The notes below the pieces were generated by a model. The model worked only from the letters and a program-made list of their open reading frames with translations. It ran no database searches and was not told the origin of the DNA. Positions 1-7,362 of a stretch of DNA of 64,000 nucleotides are shown here, piece after piece (positions within the stretch are counted from its first letter, which is position 1; the number at the start of each line of letters is the position of its first letter). The stretch is from JAVBJV01 sp031546815. Lineage in GTDB: Bacteria > Pseudomonadota > Alphaproteobacteria > Acetobacterales > Acetobacteraceae. Location: contig JAVBJV010000021.1 of the NCBI GenBank assembly GCA_031546815.1, positions 11,243 through 75,242 of the forward strand. Reading direction: 5' to 3'. The translations under genes and the position numbers were made by a program.

Positions 1-119
1 TGTTTTTGAATAGCCTGTGTAAGGTCCATATAGGTTCCCACCCGAAAAATCTGTTCCTCGCCCTGGAGTTCTTCTTCGGCGAGCACGGTGTACAGTGACC
101 TAGCAACCCTTAATACCAT
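1..119 (-). CDS. Possible truncated ORF at left edge
   Basis: An open frame of 39 codons runs on the minus strand from an ATG at 119 off the window edge with no stop. The readable peptide is acidic in its middle (several Glu around residues 14-22) and matches no family I recognise. There is no clear Shine-Dalgarno; a GTG nearer the edge is another possible start. The surrounding 100-210 stretch is visibly richer in A and T than the rest of the window, as seen in recently acquired DNA, but the piece is too short to be certain it is coding. Confidence 0.3.
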   Translation of the reverse strand, partial: MVLRVARSLYTVLAEEELQGEEQIFRVGTYMDLTQAIQK

Positions 120-240
120 ATCAACGTTTCATTGTCGGAATAATTTTTCCGTATTTCTCTTTCAGGGTATACAACCAGAAAGCAAAAAATCCGGAACCAT
201 CCCGGCCCCGGATCTGTTCAGCCCGTCGTTGAATGGGGCG

Positions 241-1176
241 TTACGCCGCTTCCGGCATCGCCAGCTTCAACCCCAGCATCAGCCCCAGATTCTGCACCGC
301 AGCCCCCGACGCGCCCTTGCCAAGATTGTCGAGCAACGCCACCAACACTGCCTGCTTGCGGGCATCGCTGCCGAACACGCGCAGTTCCAGCTTGTTGGTC
401 CCGTTCAGGCTCTCGGGCACCAGCTTGCCGTTGGCATCTGCCGCGCAGACCTTCACCCAGTCCGACCCGGCGTAATGAGCGGCCAGCGCGTCGTGCAATG
501 TGGCCAGAGTCGGCGCGCCATTCAGCATGTCCAGATGCAGCGGGATCGACACCAGCATCCCCTGGCGGAAATTCCCGACCGAGGGGACAAAGATCGGCCG
601 ACGCGTCAGCGTGCCATAGGTCTGGATCTCGGGCAGGTGCTTGTGTTCCAGCCCCAGCCCATACAGCTCGAACGGTGGAGCGCTGCCGGCTTCGTACGTC
701 GCGATCATCCCTTTGCCGCCGCCGGAATATCCGCTGACGGCGTTCACCGTGACCGGGTAATCCTTCGGCAGAATTCCCGCATCGACCAGCGGACGCAGCA
801 GCGCCACCGCCCCGGTCGGGTAACAGCCAGGGTTCGAGACGCGGCGCGCCGTGCTTATGGCGTCTGCCTGCGTCGCGGTAAGTTCGGGAAAACCATACAC
901 CCAGCCTGGCGCCACGCGATACGCGGTCGAAGCATCCAGAATCCGCGGTCCACCACCGGGCAGCGCAGAGGCCATCGCCACGGTTTCCTTCGCCGCATCG
1001 TCGGGCAGACACAGGATGGTCAGATCCACCTGCGACAGAATGGCGCGCTTGGCATCGGGGTTCTTGCGGTCGGCATCGGACAGGCTTTTCAGCACTACGT
1101 TTTCACGCGCCAGACGCTCGCGGATCAGAAGCCCCGTGGTGCCTGCCTCGCCATCAATGAAAACCGATGTGGTCAT
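241..1176 (-). CDS. argC: N-acetyl-gamma-glutamyl-phosphate reductase, type 2
   Basis: This enzyme reduces N-acetyl-glutamyl-phosphate to the semialdehyde with NADPH in arginine synthesis, one step after ArgB, which is encoded separately at 20099. The protein has 311 residues, the length of the short type 2 form. Visible motifs are a nucleotide-binding GEAGTTG near residue 9-15 and the catalytic cysteine in SNPGCYPTGA (Cys118), followed by a GGGKGM stretch. I chose the ATG at 1176 because a GAAGGA ribosome-binding site lies nine bases upstream; an in-frame ATG at 1185 touches that site directly. Upstream lie a terminator and repeat R1, so argC is probably transcribed separately from nusG. Confidence 0.93.
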   Translation of the reverse strand: MTTSVFIDGEAGTTGLLIRERLARENVVLKSLSDADRKNPDAKRAILSQVDLTILCLPDDAAKETVAMASALPGGGPRILDASTAYRVAPGWVYGFPELTATQADAISTARRVSNPGCYPTGAVALLRPLVDAGILPKDYPVTVNAVSGYSGGGKGMIATYEAGSAPPFELYGLGLEHKHLPEIQTYGTLTRRPIFVPSVGNFRQGMLVSIPLHLDMLNGAPTLATLHDALAAHYAGSDWVKVCAADANGKLVPESLNGTNKLELRVFGSDARKQAVLVALLDNLGKGASGAAVQNLGLMLGLKLAMPEAA

Positions 1177-1247
1177 CTGTCGCATTCCTTCAAACCCAAG
1201 ACGCGCAACCTAGCACAATTGCCGCGAAAAATTGCAACCGATCCGCC

Positions 1248-1280
1248 AAAACAAAACCGGCCCCACAGAGGGGGCCGGTT
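1248..1280 (-). terminator. Rho-independent terminator behind secE-nusG
   Basis: A ten-base-pair stem (AACCGGCCCC with its complement at 1271-1280) has a short loop. On the minus strand it is followed by TTGTTTTGG. It sits beyond repeat R1, downstream of nusG and upstream of argC, so it probably ends the tRNA-secE-nusG transcript. Confidence 0.75.
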
Positions 1281-1308
1281 GTATGTTTTGCGATACCGCA
1301 GTGAATTG

Positions 1309-1432
1309 GAGACTGTGCGGGTGTGAGTCGTATGGTGGAGCTTACCGAGAACCGGTGCGAAGTGGATTTTTGGGTCCGTGAGCACCGGAAGCGCAGGGAA
1401 GTGCCGCCAGCCGGCCGCACCAGCGCAGTCTC
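1309..1432 (+). repeat. Palindromic repeat element R1
   Basis: This is one of six related elements. Outer arms starting GAGACTG at 1309 pair with the right arm ending at 1432. The conserved core (about 1338-1407) includes the GTCCGTGAGCACCGG motif and an internal hairpin TGGAT/GTCCG that needs two U-G wobbles in plus-strand RNA. The right end directly abuts the TGA stop of nusG (1433-1435 on the minus strand). It is the shortest copy at 124 bp and belongs to the GTGAGTCGTATGGTGG subfamily with R2, R4 and R6. Confidence 0.8.
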
Positions 1433-1966
1433 TCAGACTTTCTCGACCTGCCCGTATTCCAGTTCCACCGGAGTCGCGCGTCCGAAGATCGAAACGCTGA
1501 CCTTCACGCGGCCCTTTTCCTCGTCGATGTCCTCGACCACGCCGTTGAACGATGCAAACGGGCCATCGGCCACACGCACCTGTTCGCCGATCTCGAACAC
1601 CACGCTGGGGCGGGCACCACGGTCCACGCCTTCTTTTGCGGCATTCAGAATACGTTCAGCCTCGGCTTCGGTGATCGGCGACGGACGCGTCTTCGACCCC
1701 AGGAAACCGGTGACCTTCGGCGTGTTCTTCACCAGATGCCAGGCATCGTCGGTCAGCTCCATCTTCACCAGCACGTAGCCGGGGAAGAACTTGCGTTCCG
1801 CGTTCACCTTCTGGCCGCGACGGACTTCCGTCACTTCTTCCAGAGGCACCAGCACTTCGTCGATCTGGTCGGCCAGCCCCTTCTGGGCAGCCTGTTCCTG
1901 AATGTGCTGGGCTATCTTCTTCTCGAAGCCCGAATAGACGTGCACGACATACCAGCGTTTGGCCAT
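1433..1966 (-). CDS. nusG: Transcription termination/antitermination factor NusG
   Basis: NusG binds RNA polymerase and links it to Rho or to the ribosome (S10). The 177-residue product has the usual length: an N-terminal NGN domain beginning with KRWYVVHVYSGFE and a C-terminal KOW domain containing GEQVRVADGPFASFNG near residue 125. The ATG at 1966 lies five bases after the secE stop, so the two are translated from one message. The reading frame stays open upstream, but the family start is unambiguous. Its stop codon touches repeat R1. Confidence 0.97.
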   Translation of the reverse strand: MAKRWYVVHVYSGFEKKIAQHIQEQAAQKGLADQIDEVLVPLEEVTEVRRGQKVNAERKFFPGYVLVKMELTDDAWHLVKNTPKVTGFLGSKTRPSPITEAEAERILNAAKEGVDRGARPSVVFEIGEQVRVADGPFASFNGVVEDIDEEKGRVKVSVSIFGRATPVELEYGQVEKV

Positions 1967-1971
1967 ATCGA

Positions 1972-2166
1972 TTATGCTCCGAACCCGAACAGGGCACGAA
2001 CACCCAGTCCAATCAGCTGATCCACAACCAGAAAGAAGATCGCCGCGACAGTCGACAGCGCGAACACCATCGCCGTCGTAATCAGCGTTTCCTTGCGCGA
2101 CGGCCAAGTTACCTTTGCCATCTCGCTGCGCACTTCCCGCACGAATTTCGCCGGATCGATTGCCAC
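1972..2166 (-). CDS. secE: Preprotein translocase subunit SecE
   Basis: SecE is the small essential clamp subunit of the SecYEG channel in the inner membrane. The 64-residue product is the short single-span form: a conserved amphipathic segment with the EVRSEMAKVTWPSRKE motif, then one transmembrane helix at about residues 29-55. The start codon is GTG at 2166, preceded by a strong GAGGAAGAA site six bases upstream; no ATG fits. It lies between tRNA-Trp and nusG, the classic order, but with tuf missing from between the tRNAs and secE. Confidence 0.95.
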   Translation of the reverse strand: MAIDPAKFVREVRSEMAKVTWPSRKETLITTAMVFALSTVAAIFFLVVDQLIGLGVRALFGFGA

Positions 2167-2307
2167 CGCTTCTTCCTCAGCCCTATGCCCGGCGGAACAT
2201 TCCGCAGGCTATCCCGTATATCGCGCCACTCACGTATCCGCCAGCCAAGCCTTCACACCAGCGGAAGCCCACTGGATCAGGCCTGCCCTGACTGGAAATC
2301 CGCTGCA

Positions 2308-2384
2308 TGGCAGGGGCGGTAGGTCTCGAACCCACAACCTCCGGTTTTGGAGACCGGCGCTCTAGCCAATTGAGCTACGCCCCT
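2308..2384 (-). tRNA. tRNA-Trp (CCA anticodon)
   Basis: The minus strand folds into a cloverleaf with a seven-pair acceptor stem (AGGGGCG/CGCCCCT), the anticodon loop carrying CCA, a GGTTCGAGACC T arm and an encoded 3' CCA at 2308-2310. It is the last tRNA of a Tyr-Gly-Trp row and lies just before secE. Confidence 0.96.
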
Positions 2385-2482
2385 AGCAGCAGGAGTGGCG
2401 TAAAAACTCCGTCAAGGGTGGTTATGTCAAGTCACCCCGACAAATAATTACCGGTTCAGCGCGAAAATGGCGGAGGGAAAAC

Positions 2483-2556
2483 TGGAGCGGGTGGAGGGAA
2501 TCGAACCCTCATAGCCAGCTTGGAAGGCTGGAGCTCTACCCTTGAGCTACACCCGC
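2483..2556 (-). tRNA. tRNA-Gly (UCC anticodon)
   Basis: The minus strand gives a GCGGGTG/CACCCGC acceptor stem, the anticodon loop CTTCCAA (UCC, glycine), a GGTTCGATTCC T arm and an encoded CCA at 2483-2485. It is the second tRNA of the Tyr-Gly-Trp row, with spacing typical of co-transcribed tRNAs. Confidence 0.96.
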
Positions 2557-2576
2557 ATCGCAATCCGACAGAGACA

Positions 2577-2662
2577 TGGTGGAGGGGGTTGGATTCGAAC
2601 CAACGTAGGCGTACGCCAGCGGATTTACAGTCCGCCCCCTTTAGCCACTCGGGCACCCCTCC
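2577..2662 (-). tRNA. tRNA-Tyr (GUA anticodon)
   Basis: This is a class II tRNA with a long variable arm (GGCGTACGCC region), a GGAGGGG/CCCCTCC acceptor stem, the anticodon loop CTGTAAA (GUA, tyrosine) and an encoded CCA at 2577-2579. It is the first gene of the tRNA-secE-nusG unit. Confidence 0.96.
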
Positions 2663-2702
2663 GCCTGTCATCGCACGGCCGAAGCGGCGCGACAGAGGGC
2701 GG

Positions 2703-2731
2703 GACGTATCCGGACGCGTGGCAGCTGTCAA
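2703..2731 (-). promoter_or_regulatory. Putative sigma-70 promoter of the tRNA-secE-nusG unit
   Basis: On the minus strand a perfect TTGACA (2726-2731) is followed, 17 bases on, by TACGTC (2703-2708) and a GC-rich discriminator (CCGCCCTC). GC-rich discriminators are typical of stable-RNA promoters under stringent control. The predicted start lies some 35 bases before the mature tRNA-Tyr 5' end. The -10 box is weak. Confidence 0.55.
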
Positions 2732-2810
2732 CGGGTATCGGTATTCGATGTGTCTGATTTTCTTTCGTTGCTGCTTCCCGCCCAGAGGGAAAAGGCTCTA
2801 CAAGGCCGGG

Positions 2811-4076
2811 ATGAAAAGTTTTTCGGGCAAACCGCCGCACGGCGGATCGGGCAAGCGTGGCCAGGGGACCGGTCGGTCGGGGCACGCACAGGGACAGGGG
2901 CGCAGCGGCCCCAACCGCGACGACGCGCGTCCGGGTGGCGGGCGAGACGGCGGGCGTGAAGGCAGCATGCGTTCCTTCGGCACCCCGCGCGGCCCCGGCG
3001 CACAAGGCCCCAAGGTGCGTGAATTCGGCGGCGGTGCCCCCCGCCGCGACAGCGCCGAGGCCCCGCGCCGCGAACGCGATTACACGAACGACCGCGATGC
3101 CGGTGCACGCACTCCGCGCCTGAAGGAATTCGGTGCAGGCCCGCGTCGCGACCATGGCGATGCACCGCGCGCCGAACGCAGCTTCGATGGCGACCGTCCG
3201 CGCAACCCGCGTCAGGGTGGTGACGAACGCCGCCCTGCCCCGCGCCGCGATTACAGCGATGCACCGCGCCCCGAATACGCGCCCCGGTTGCAGGAATTCG
3301 GTGGTGAAGAACGCCGCCCCGCACGCCGTGGTCCGCATGGCGAGCACGCACCGCGCGTAGTACCGCAGGGCAGCGGATTGTGGCTCTATGGCTTGCATGC
3401 GGTGGAAGCCGCGCTGCGCAACCCCAATCGCCGCCTGCGCCGTCTGGTCGTCACTCAGGATGCCGAAGCCGCACTCAGCGCGCGTCTGCCGCAGCCCTGG
3501 AACATTGCGCCGGAACAGGTAGAGCGCGCGCAGATTGAACGTCTGCTGGGGCACGATGCCGTGCATCAGGGCGCCGCGCTGCTGGCCGACCCACTGCCGA
3601 CCCCCACCCTGCAGTCGATGCTGGAACGCCCCGGCCCCGTGCTGGTGCTGGATCAGGTGACCGACCCGCGTAACATTGGCGCCATCTTGCGCAGCGCCGC
3701 CGCCTTTGGTGCGGCCGGTGTGATCGTGCAGGAACGCAACGCACCGGACGAAACCGGGGCGCTGGCCAAAGCCGCCTCGGGCGCGCTGGAAACCGTGCCG
3801 CTGCTGCGCGCCGTCAACCTGGCCCGCACGCTGGTGGCGCTGAAAGCCGCCGATGTGTGGACCGTGGGGCTGGCTGCAGGCGGTGGTATGCTGTCCGGCC
3901 CGTCCTTCGCCGGACGTCGCGTGGCGCTGGTCATGGGGGCCGAGGGCGATGGGCTGCGTCGCCTGACCCGCGAAACCTGTGACGAGATCGCCGGGCTGCC
4001 GATGCCGGGCGGGTTCGAAAGCCTGAACGTGTCTGCTGCTACCGCAGTTGCGCTGTACGAAGTCACCCGCAGCTGA
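2811..4076 (+). CDS. rlmB: 23S rRNA 2'-O-methyltransferase (TrmH/RlmB family) with long disordered N-terminus
   Basis: SpoU/TrmH-family enzymes methylate the 2'-OH of an RNA ribose; this one most resembles RlmB, which modifies G2251 of 23S rRNA. Residues 186-421 carry the substrate-binding and SPOUT domains: DQVTDPRNIGAILRSAAAFG, then VMGAEGDGLRRL and LPMPGGFESLNVSAATA, which form the knotted cofactor site. Residues 1-185 are an Arg/Gly/Pro-rich, probably disordered tail with a REFGG-like motif repeated at about 70, 105 and 161. The start (ATG 2811) has only a weak AAGG site. E. coli RlmB is about 243 residues, so the tail nearly doubles the protein. Confidence 0.9.
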   Translation: MKSFSGKPPHGGSGKRGQGTGRSGHAQGQGRSGPNRDDARPGGGRDGGREGSMRSFGTPRGPGAQGPKVREFGGGAPRRDSAEAPRRERDYTNDRDAGARTPRLKEFGAGPRRDHGDAPRAERSFDGDRPRNPRQGGDERRPAPRRDYSDAPRPEYAPRLQEFGGEERRPARRGPHGEHAPRVVPQGSGLWLYGLHAVEAALRNPNRRLRRLVVTQDAEAALSARLPQPWNIAPEQVERAQIERLLGHDAVHQGAALLADPLPTPTLQSMLERPGPVLVLDQVTDPRNIGAILRSAAAFGAAGVIVQERNAPDETGALAKAASGALETVPLLRAVNLARTLVALKAADVWTVGLAAGGGMLSGPSFAGRRVALVMGAEGDGLRRLTRETCDEIAGLPMPGGFESLNVSAATAVALYEVTRS

Positions 4077-4101
4077 TCTGAATATTACCGCTCAAATTGC
4101 T

Positions 4102-4148
4102 CTCCGGGACTTACGGAGGATTAACCTCCTTTCGTTACAGTCCCGGAG
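4102..4148 (+). terminator. Nested hairpin after rlmB
   Basis: A ten-pair outer stem (CTCCGGGACT, 4102-4111, with AGTCCCGGAG, 4139-4148) encloses a second five-pair hairpin (GGAGG/CCTCC, 4115-4129). No T run follows on the plus strand, so it may instead be a leader structure for the small gene at 4194 or a processing site. It lies between rlmB and that gene. Confidence 0.45.
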
Positions 4149-4193
4149 AATGATTGAACCCAGCCAAAATGGCACCGAGCGGAACCCACATCC

Positions 4194-4442
4194 ATGCACG
4201 CTATTGCGACGCACGCGCCGGTCACCAACTGGCAGATATTGTCCGACGACCTTCAGCTCATCCTCAGCCGCGAGGCGCTGTATACCGCAGCGATGAAGAT
4301 CGCCACGCAGGCCGAAGTGCTGGCCGAGGAAATGGAAATCGGCAGTCTGAAAGACCTGGGCGGTGCCGAAGCCCTGCGTCTGCTGGCCAACGTGGTGCGC
4401 AATACAAGCCCGCGCGGCCAAGGCGTTTACGGTAACGCCTGA
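4194..4442 (+). CDS. Small protein of unknown function
   Basis: An 82-residue frame that I do not recognise. It looks soluble and helical, with alternating hydrophobic and charged residues (for example AAMKIATQAEVLAEEMEIG), and no signal peptide or membrane span. Codon use matches its neighbours, with G or C at most third positions. No strong ribosome-binding site is visible before the ATG, and the nested hairpin at 4102-4148 lies 45 bases upstream. It stands alone between rlmB and the TerC-like gene, on the same strand. Confidence 0.6.
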   Translation: MHAIATHAPVTNWQILSDDLQLILSREALYTAAMKIATQAEVLAEEMEIGSLKDLGGAEALRLLANVVRNTSPRGQGVYGNA

Positions 4443-4574
4443 CGTTGGCTGCAAAATCGGTTTGCCCGACCGGAAAATTGCTCTAAGCGTTGTCCGGCAT
4501 GATTGTTGCACATCCGCATACAGGCTTTACCGCCTGGCGCCCGAATCTCTGCCTGCCACAAGGCTCCACCCACC

Positions 4575-6137
4575 ATGGGACTTGAATGGCTGGCTGATCC
4601 AACTGCCTGGCTCGGCCTGGCGACGTTGATTCTGCTCGAGATCGTTCTCGGCATCGACAATCTGGTCTTCATTGCCATCCTGGCCGACAAGCTGCCGCCC
4701 GCGCAGCGCGAACGCGCGCGGGTGATCGGGCTGGCGCTGGCGCTGATCATGCGGCTGGGGCTGCTGGTGGTCGCCTCGTGGATCATCACGCTGACCGAAC
4801 CGCTGATCACGCTGTTCGGCTCCGCCATTTCCGGGCGCGACATCATCCTGATCGCCGGTGGCGCGTTCCTGCTGTTCAAGGCTACCGCCGAATTGCACGA
4901 ACGCCTCGAAGGGGCGTCCGCGCACGGCAAGGGAGCCCCGGCGCACGCGATCTTCTGGCAGGTGATCGTGCAGATCATTGTGCTCGATGCGGTGTTCTCG
5001 CTCGACAGCATCATCACCGCGGTCGCCATGGTGCCGCATCTGTCGCTGATGATGATCGCCGTGGTGATCGCGGTCGGCGTGATGATGCTGTCCAGCCGCG
5101 TGCTGATGAGCTTCATCAGCCGTCATCCAACCGTGGTGATCCTGTGTCTGGGCTTCCTGCTGATGATCGGCTTCAGCCTGCTCGTCGAAGGCTTCGGCTT
5201 CCATATCCCGAAGGCCTATCTGTATGCGGCAATCGCATTCTCGGTGATGATCGAGGCGTTCAACCAGATCGGCCGCTGGAACGTCGCGCGGCGGGTTACC
5301 ATGATGGACCGGCGCGAGAACACCGCACGCGCCGTGCTGCGCCTGCTGGGTGGCCGCGCGTCGGATGCCGAAACCGCCGAGAGCGTTGCCGCGCTTGCCA
5401 ATACGCCGAGCCACGAGGTGATCTTCGCCCCCGAAGAACGCACGATGATCGAACGTGTGCTGCGTCTGGGTGAACGGTCGGTGCGCTCGATCATGGTGCC
5501 GCGCCCGGATGTGTGCTGGCTGAACATCAACGATCCGTCCGACACCGTGCTCGACAAAGTGCGCGACAGTGCGCATTCGCGTTACATCGTCAGCCGCACT
5601 GCCGTGGACGATGTGGTGGGCATCGTCCACACCAAGGATCTGCTGGAACAGGCGCGCCGCACCGGCAGCATCGACCTGCAGACCGGAATGCGCACGCCGC
5701 TCTATGTGAACGAGGGTATGCCAGCGCTGAAACTGCTCGACATGTTCCGCACGTCGAACACGCATATGGCGGTGGTGCTGGACGAATACGGCACCATGGA
5801 GGGTATTGCCACGCCGGTCGATATTCTCAAGGCGATTGCCGGAGAAATGCCCGACACCGACGGCATCCCCCAGCCCGACGCGGTGGAGCAGGACGACGGT
5901 TCATGGCTGCTGGACGGCGGCACCCCGATCGAGGAAGCCGAGCGCATACTGGACACATCCAGCATGACCGAGGACGCCGATTGCGCCACTCTGGCCGGGT
6001 TCATGCTGCACCGGTTCGACCATATCCCCGAGCCGGGCGAGAGCTTCAGCTGGAACGGCCGCACCTTCAAAGTCGCCGCCCTGGAAGGCCGCCGCATCGC
6101 GCAGGTGCTGGTCACGCACATTCACAAACAGGATTGA
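4575..6137 (+). CDS. TerC-family membrane protein fused to CBS and CorC/HlyC domains
   Basis: The first 240 residues of this 520-residue protein form a seven-to-eight-helix TerC domain with the signature LEIVLGIDNLVFI near residue 18 and a second acidic helix LDAVFSLDSIITAV near residue 140, both thought to bind metal. A paired CBS domain follows (about 290-420, with SIMVPRPDV), then a CorC/HlyC transporter-associated domain (about 435-515). The architecture equals E. coli YoaE/YegH. TerC relatives export manganese or load metal onto secreted proteins; which applies here is not shown. The ATG at 4575 starts the conserved GLEWLADP segment. The 132 bases upstream show no convincing riboswitch. 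Confidence 0.88.
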   Translation: MGLEWLADPTAWLGLATLILLEIVLGIDNLVFIAILADKLPPAQRERARVIGLALALIMRLGLLVVASWIITLTEPLITLFGSAISGRDIILIAGGAFLLFKATAELHERLEGASAHGKGAPAHAIFWQVIVQIIVLDAVFSLDSIITAVAMVPHLSLMMIAVVIAVGVMMLSSRVLMSFISRHPTVVILCLGFLLMIGFSLLVEGFGFHIPKAYLYAAIAFSVMIEAFNQIGRWNVARRVTMMDRRENTARAVLRLLGGRASDAETAESVAALANTPSHEVIFAPEERTMIERVLRLGERSVRSIMVPRPDVCWLNINDPSDTVLDKVRDSAHSRYIVSRTAVDDVVGIVHTKDLLEQARRTGSIDLQTGMRTPLYVNEGMPALKLLDMFRTSNTHMAVVLDEYGTMEGIATPVDILKAIAGEMPDTDGIPQPDAVEQDDGSWLLDGGTPIEEAERILDTSSMTEDADCATLAGFMLHRFDHIPEPGESFSWNGRTFKVAALEGRRIAQVLVTHIHKQD

Positions 6138-6212
6138 TGTTCTTTATTTGTTCTCGATGGTCTGGTATACCGCTTTGGGAGTCAGGCGGCATCAATTTCG
6201 GGGAGAACATTC

Positions 6213-7046
6213 ATGCACAACAGCCAGTCAACAGCCGACAAAGGCGCGGCCTTCCGCCGCCTGCACGAAGCACCGGGCACATTCATCATCCCGAACCCGT
6301 GGGATGCTGGCACGGCGCGTATCCTCGCCGGGCTTGGGTTTCAGGCTCTGGCGACGACCAGTGCTGGCATGTCGTTCTCCCTTGGTATTCCTGACGGTGG
6401 CGTGCCGGAAGATCTGCGCCTGGCGCATTATCGTGACATCGTAGAGGCAACGCCGCTGCCGGTTTCCGCCGACCTGGAAAGCGGATTGGGCGACAGTCCG
6501 GAAAGTGCGGCCAAAACTGTTCGCATGGCCGCCGGGATTGGCTTGGCTGGCGGCTCGCTCGAAGATTACACCGGGCAGCGGGACCAGCCGATTTACGACT
6601 TCGATCTGGCGGTCGAGCGGATTGCCGCTGCGGCGGAAGCGCGCGATGCATTGCCCAACGATTTCGTGCTGACCGCCCGCGCCGAGAATTTCCTGTGGAG
6701 TCGCCCCGATCTGGACGACACCATCAAGCGCTTGCAGGCGTTCGAGAAGGCCGGGGCGGATGTGCTCTACGCACCGGGCCTGCCCAACCTTGATACGGTC
6801 CGCACGGTTTGCAGCGCGGTCACCAAGCCGGTGAATTTCGTCATCGGGATTGGTGGCGCAAAGTTCAGCGTTGCCGAACTGGCCGAGGCTGGCGTCAAGC
6901 GCATCAGCACCGGCTCGGCCCTCGCACGGCTGGCCTTTGGCGCGTTCATCAACGCCGCGCAGGAAATGCACACGGACGGCACATTCAGCTTCATCGACAA
7001 CGCCGCCAGCTTCAAAACCATCGAACGCTTCTTCCCCGCTTCGTAA
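6213..7046 (+). CDS. Isocitrate lyase/PEP mutase family protein
   Basis: This 277-residue TIM-barrel protein belongs to the ICL/PEPM superfamily, whose members cleave or rearrange C-C and C-P bonds in 2-oxoacid-related substrates with Mg2+. Visible are the opening FIIPNPWDAGTARIL, the metal-site strand SADLESGLGD near residue 90 and LTARAENFLW near residue 155. The KKCGH motif of true isocitrate lyase is absent, so isocitrate lyase itself is unlikely; the substrate cannot be told from the sequence. A GGGGAGAA site precedes the ATG. The gene stands alone and ends 31 bases before repeat R2. Confidence 0.85.
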   Translation: MHNSQSTADKGAAFRRLHEAPGTFIIPNPWDAGTARILAGLGFQALATTSAGMSFSLGIPDGGVPEDLRLAHYRDIVEATPLPVSADLESGLGDSPESAAKTVRMAAGIGLAGGSLEDYTGQRDQPIYDFDLAVERIAAAAEARDALPNDFVLTARAENFLWSRPDLDDTIKRLQAFEKAGADVLYAPGLPNLDTVRTVCSAVTKPVNFVIGIGGAKFSVAELAEAGVKRISTGSALARLAFGAFINAAQEMHTDGTFSFIDNAASFKTIERFFPAS

Positions 7047-7077
7047 AATGGTGCGTTTGGGATGAAGCCAAGATGAA

Positions 7078-7220
7078 ATCTTGGTCTCAGAACGCGCTGT
7101 GGTGAGTCGTATGGTGGTGCTTACCGAGCACCAGAGCGGAGCGGGCACTGGCCCGTGAGCACCGGCGCGCAGGGAAGTGCCGCCAGACGGCCGCCACAGA
7201 TAGCGTTATGAGGCCAAGAT
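7078..7220 (+). repeat. Palindromic repeat element R2
   Basis: The arms ATCTTGGTCTCA (from 7078) and its near-complement ending at 7220 close a long imperfect hairpin. The core holds the hairpin CGGGC-ACTG-GCCCG and the GTGAGCACCGG motif. The right end stops one base short of the 3' end of tRNA-Thr (7222 on the minus strand), the only copy that abuts an RNA gene. The left end is 31 bases past the stop of the ICL-like gene, so it fills a convergent gap. Confidence 0.85.
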
Positions 7221-7221
7221 A

Positions 7222-7293
7222 TGCCGGGTGAGGGATTTGAACCCCCGACCTTCGGTTTACAAAACCGCTGCACTACCACTGTGCTAACCCGGC
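7222..7293 (-). tRNA. tRNA-Thr (UGU anticodon)
   Basis: The minus strand forms a GCCGGGT/ACCCGGC acceptor stem, the anticodon loop TTTGTAA (UGU, threonine) and a GGTTCAAATCC T arm. Unlike the three tRNAs at 2308-2662 no 3' CCA is encoded. The 3' end is followed after one base by the arm of repeat R2. Confidence 0.95.
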
Positions 7294-7362
7294 GCCGAGA
7301 CGGTGCATCTACTGCAAAGCCCGAGGAAAAGACAACCGGCAGAATGGGAAAACCCGGTTTTT

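Noticed and set aside
1309..1432. R1 as the simple terminator of nusG
   Set aside because: A proper terminator with a T run already lies further downstream at 1248-1280, and the element has no T run of its own.
4443..4574. yybP-ykoY manganese riboswitch before the TerC-family gene
   Set aside because: TerC genes often carry one, but I could not place the conserved paired loops; only generic GC stretches are present.
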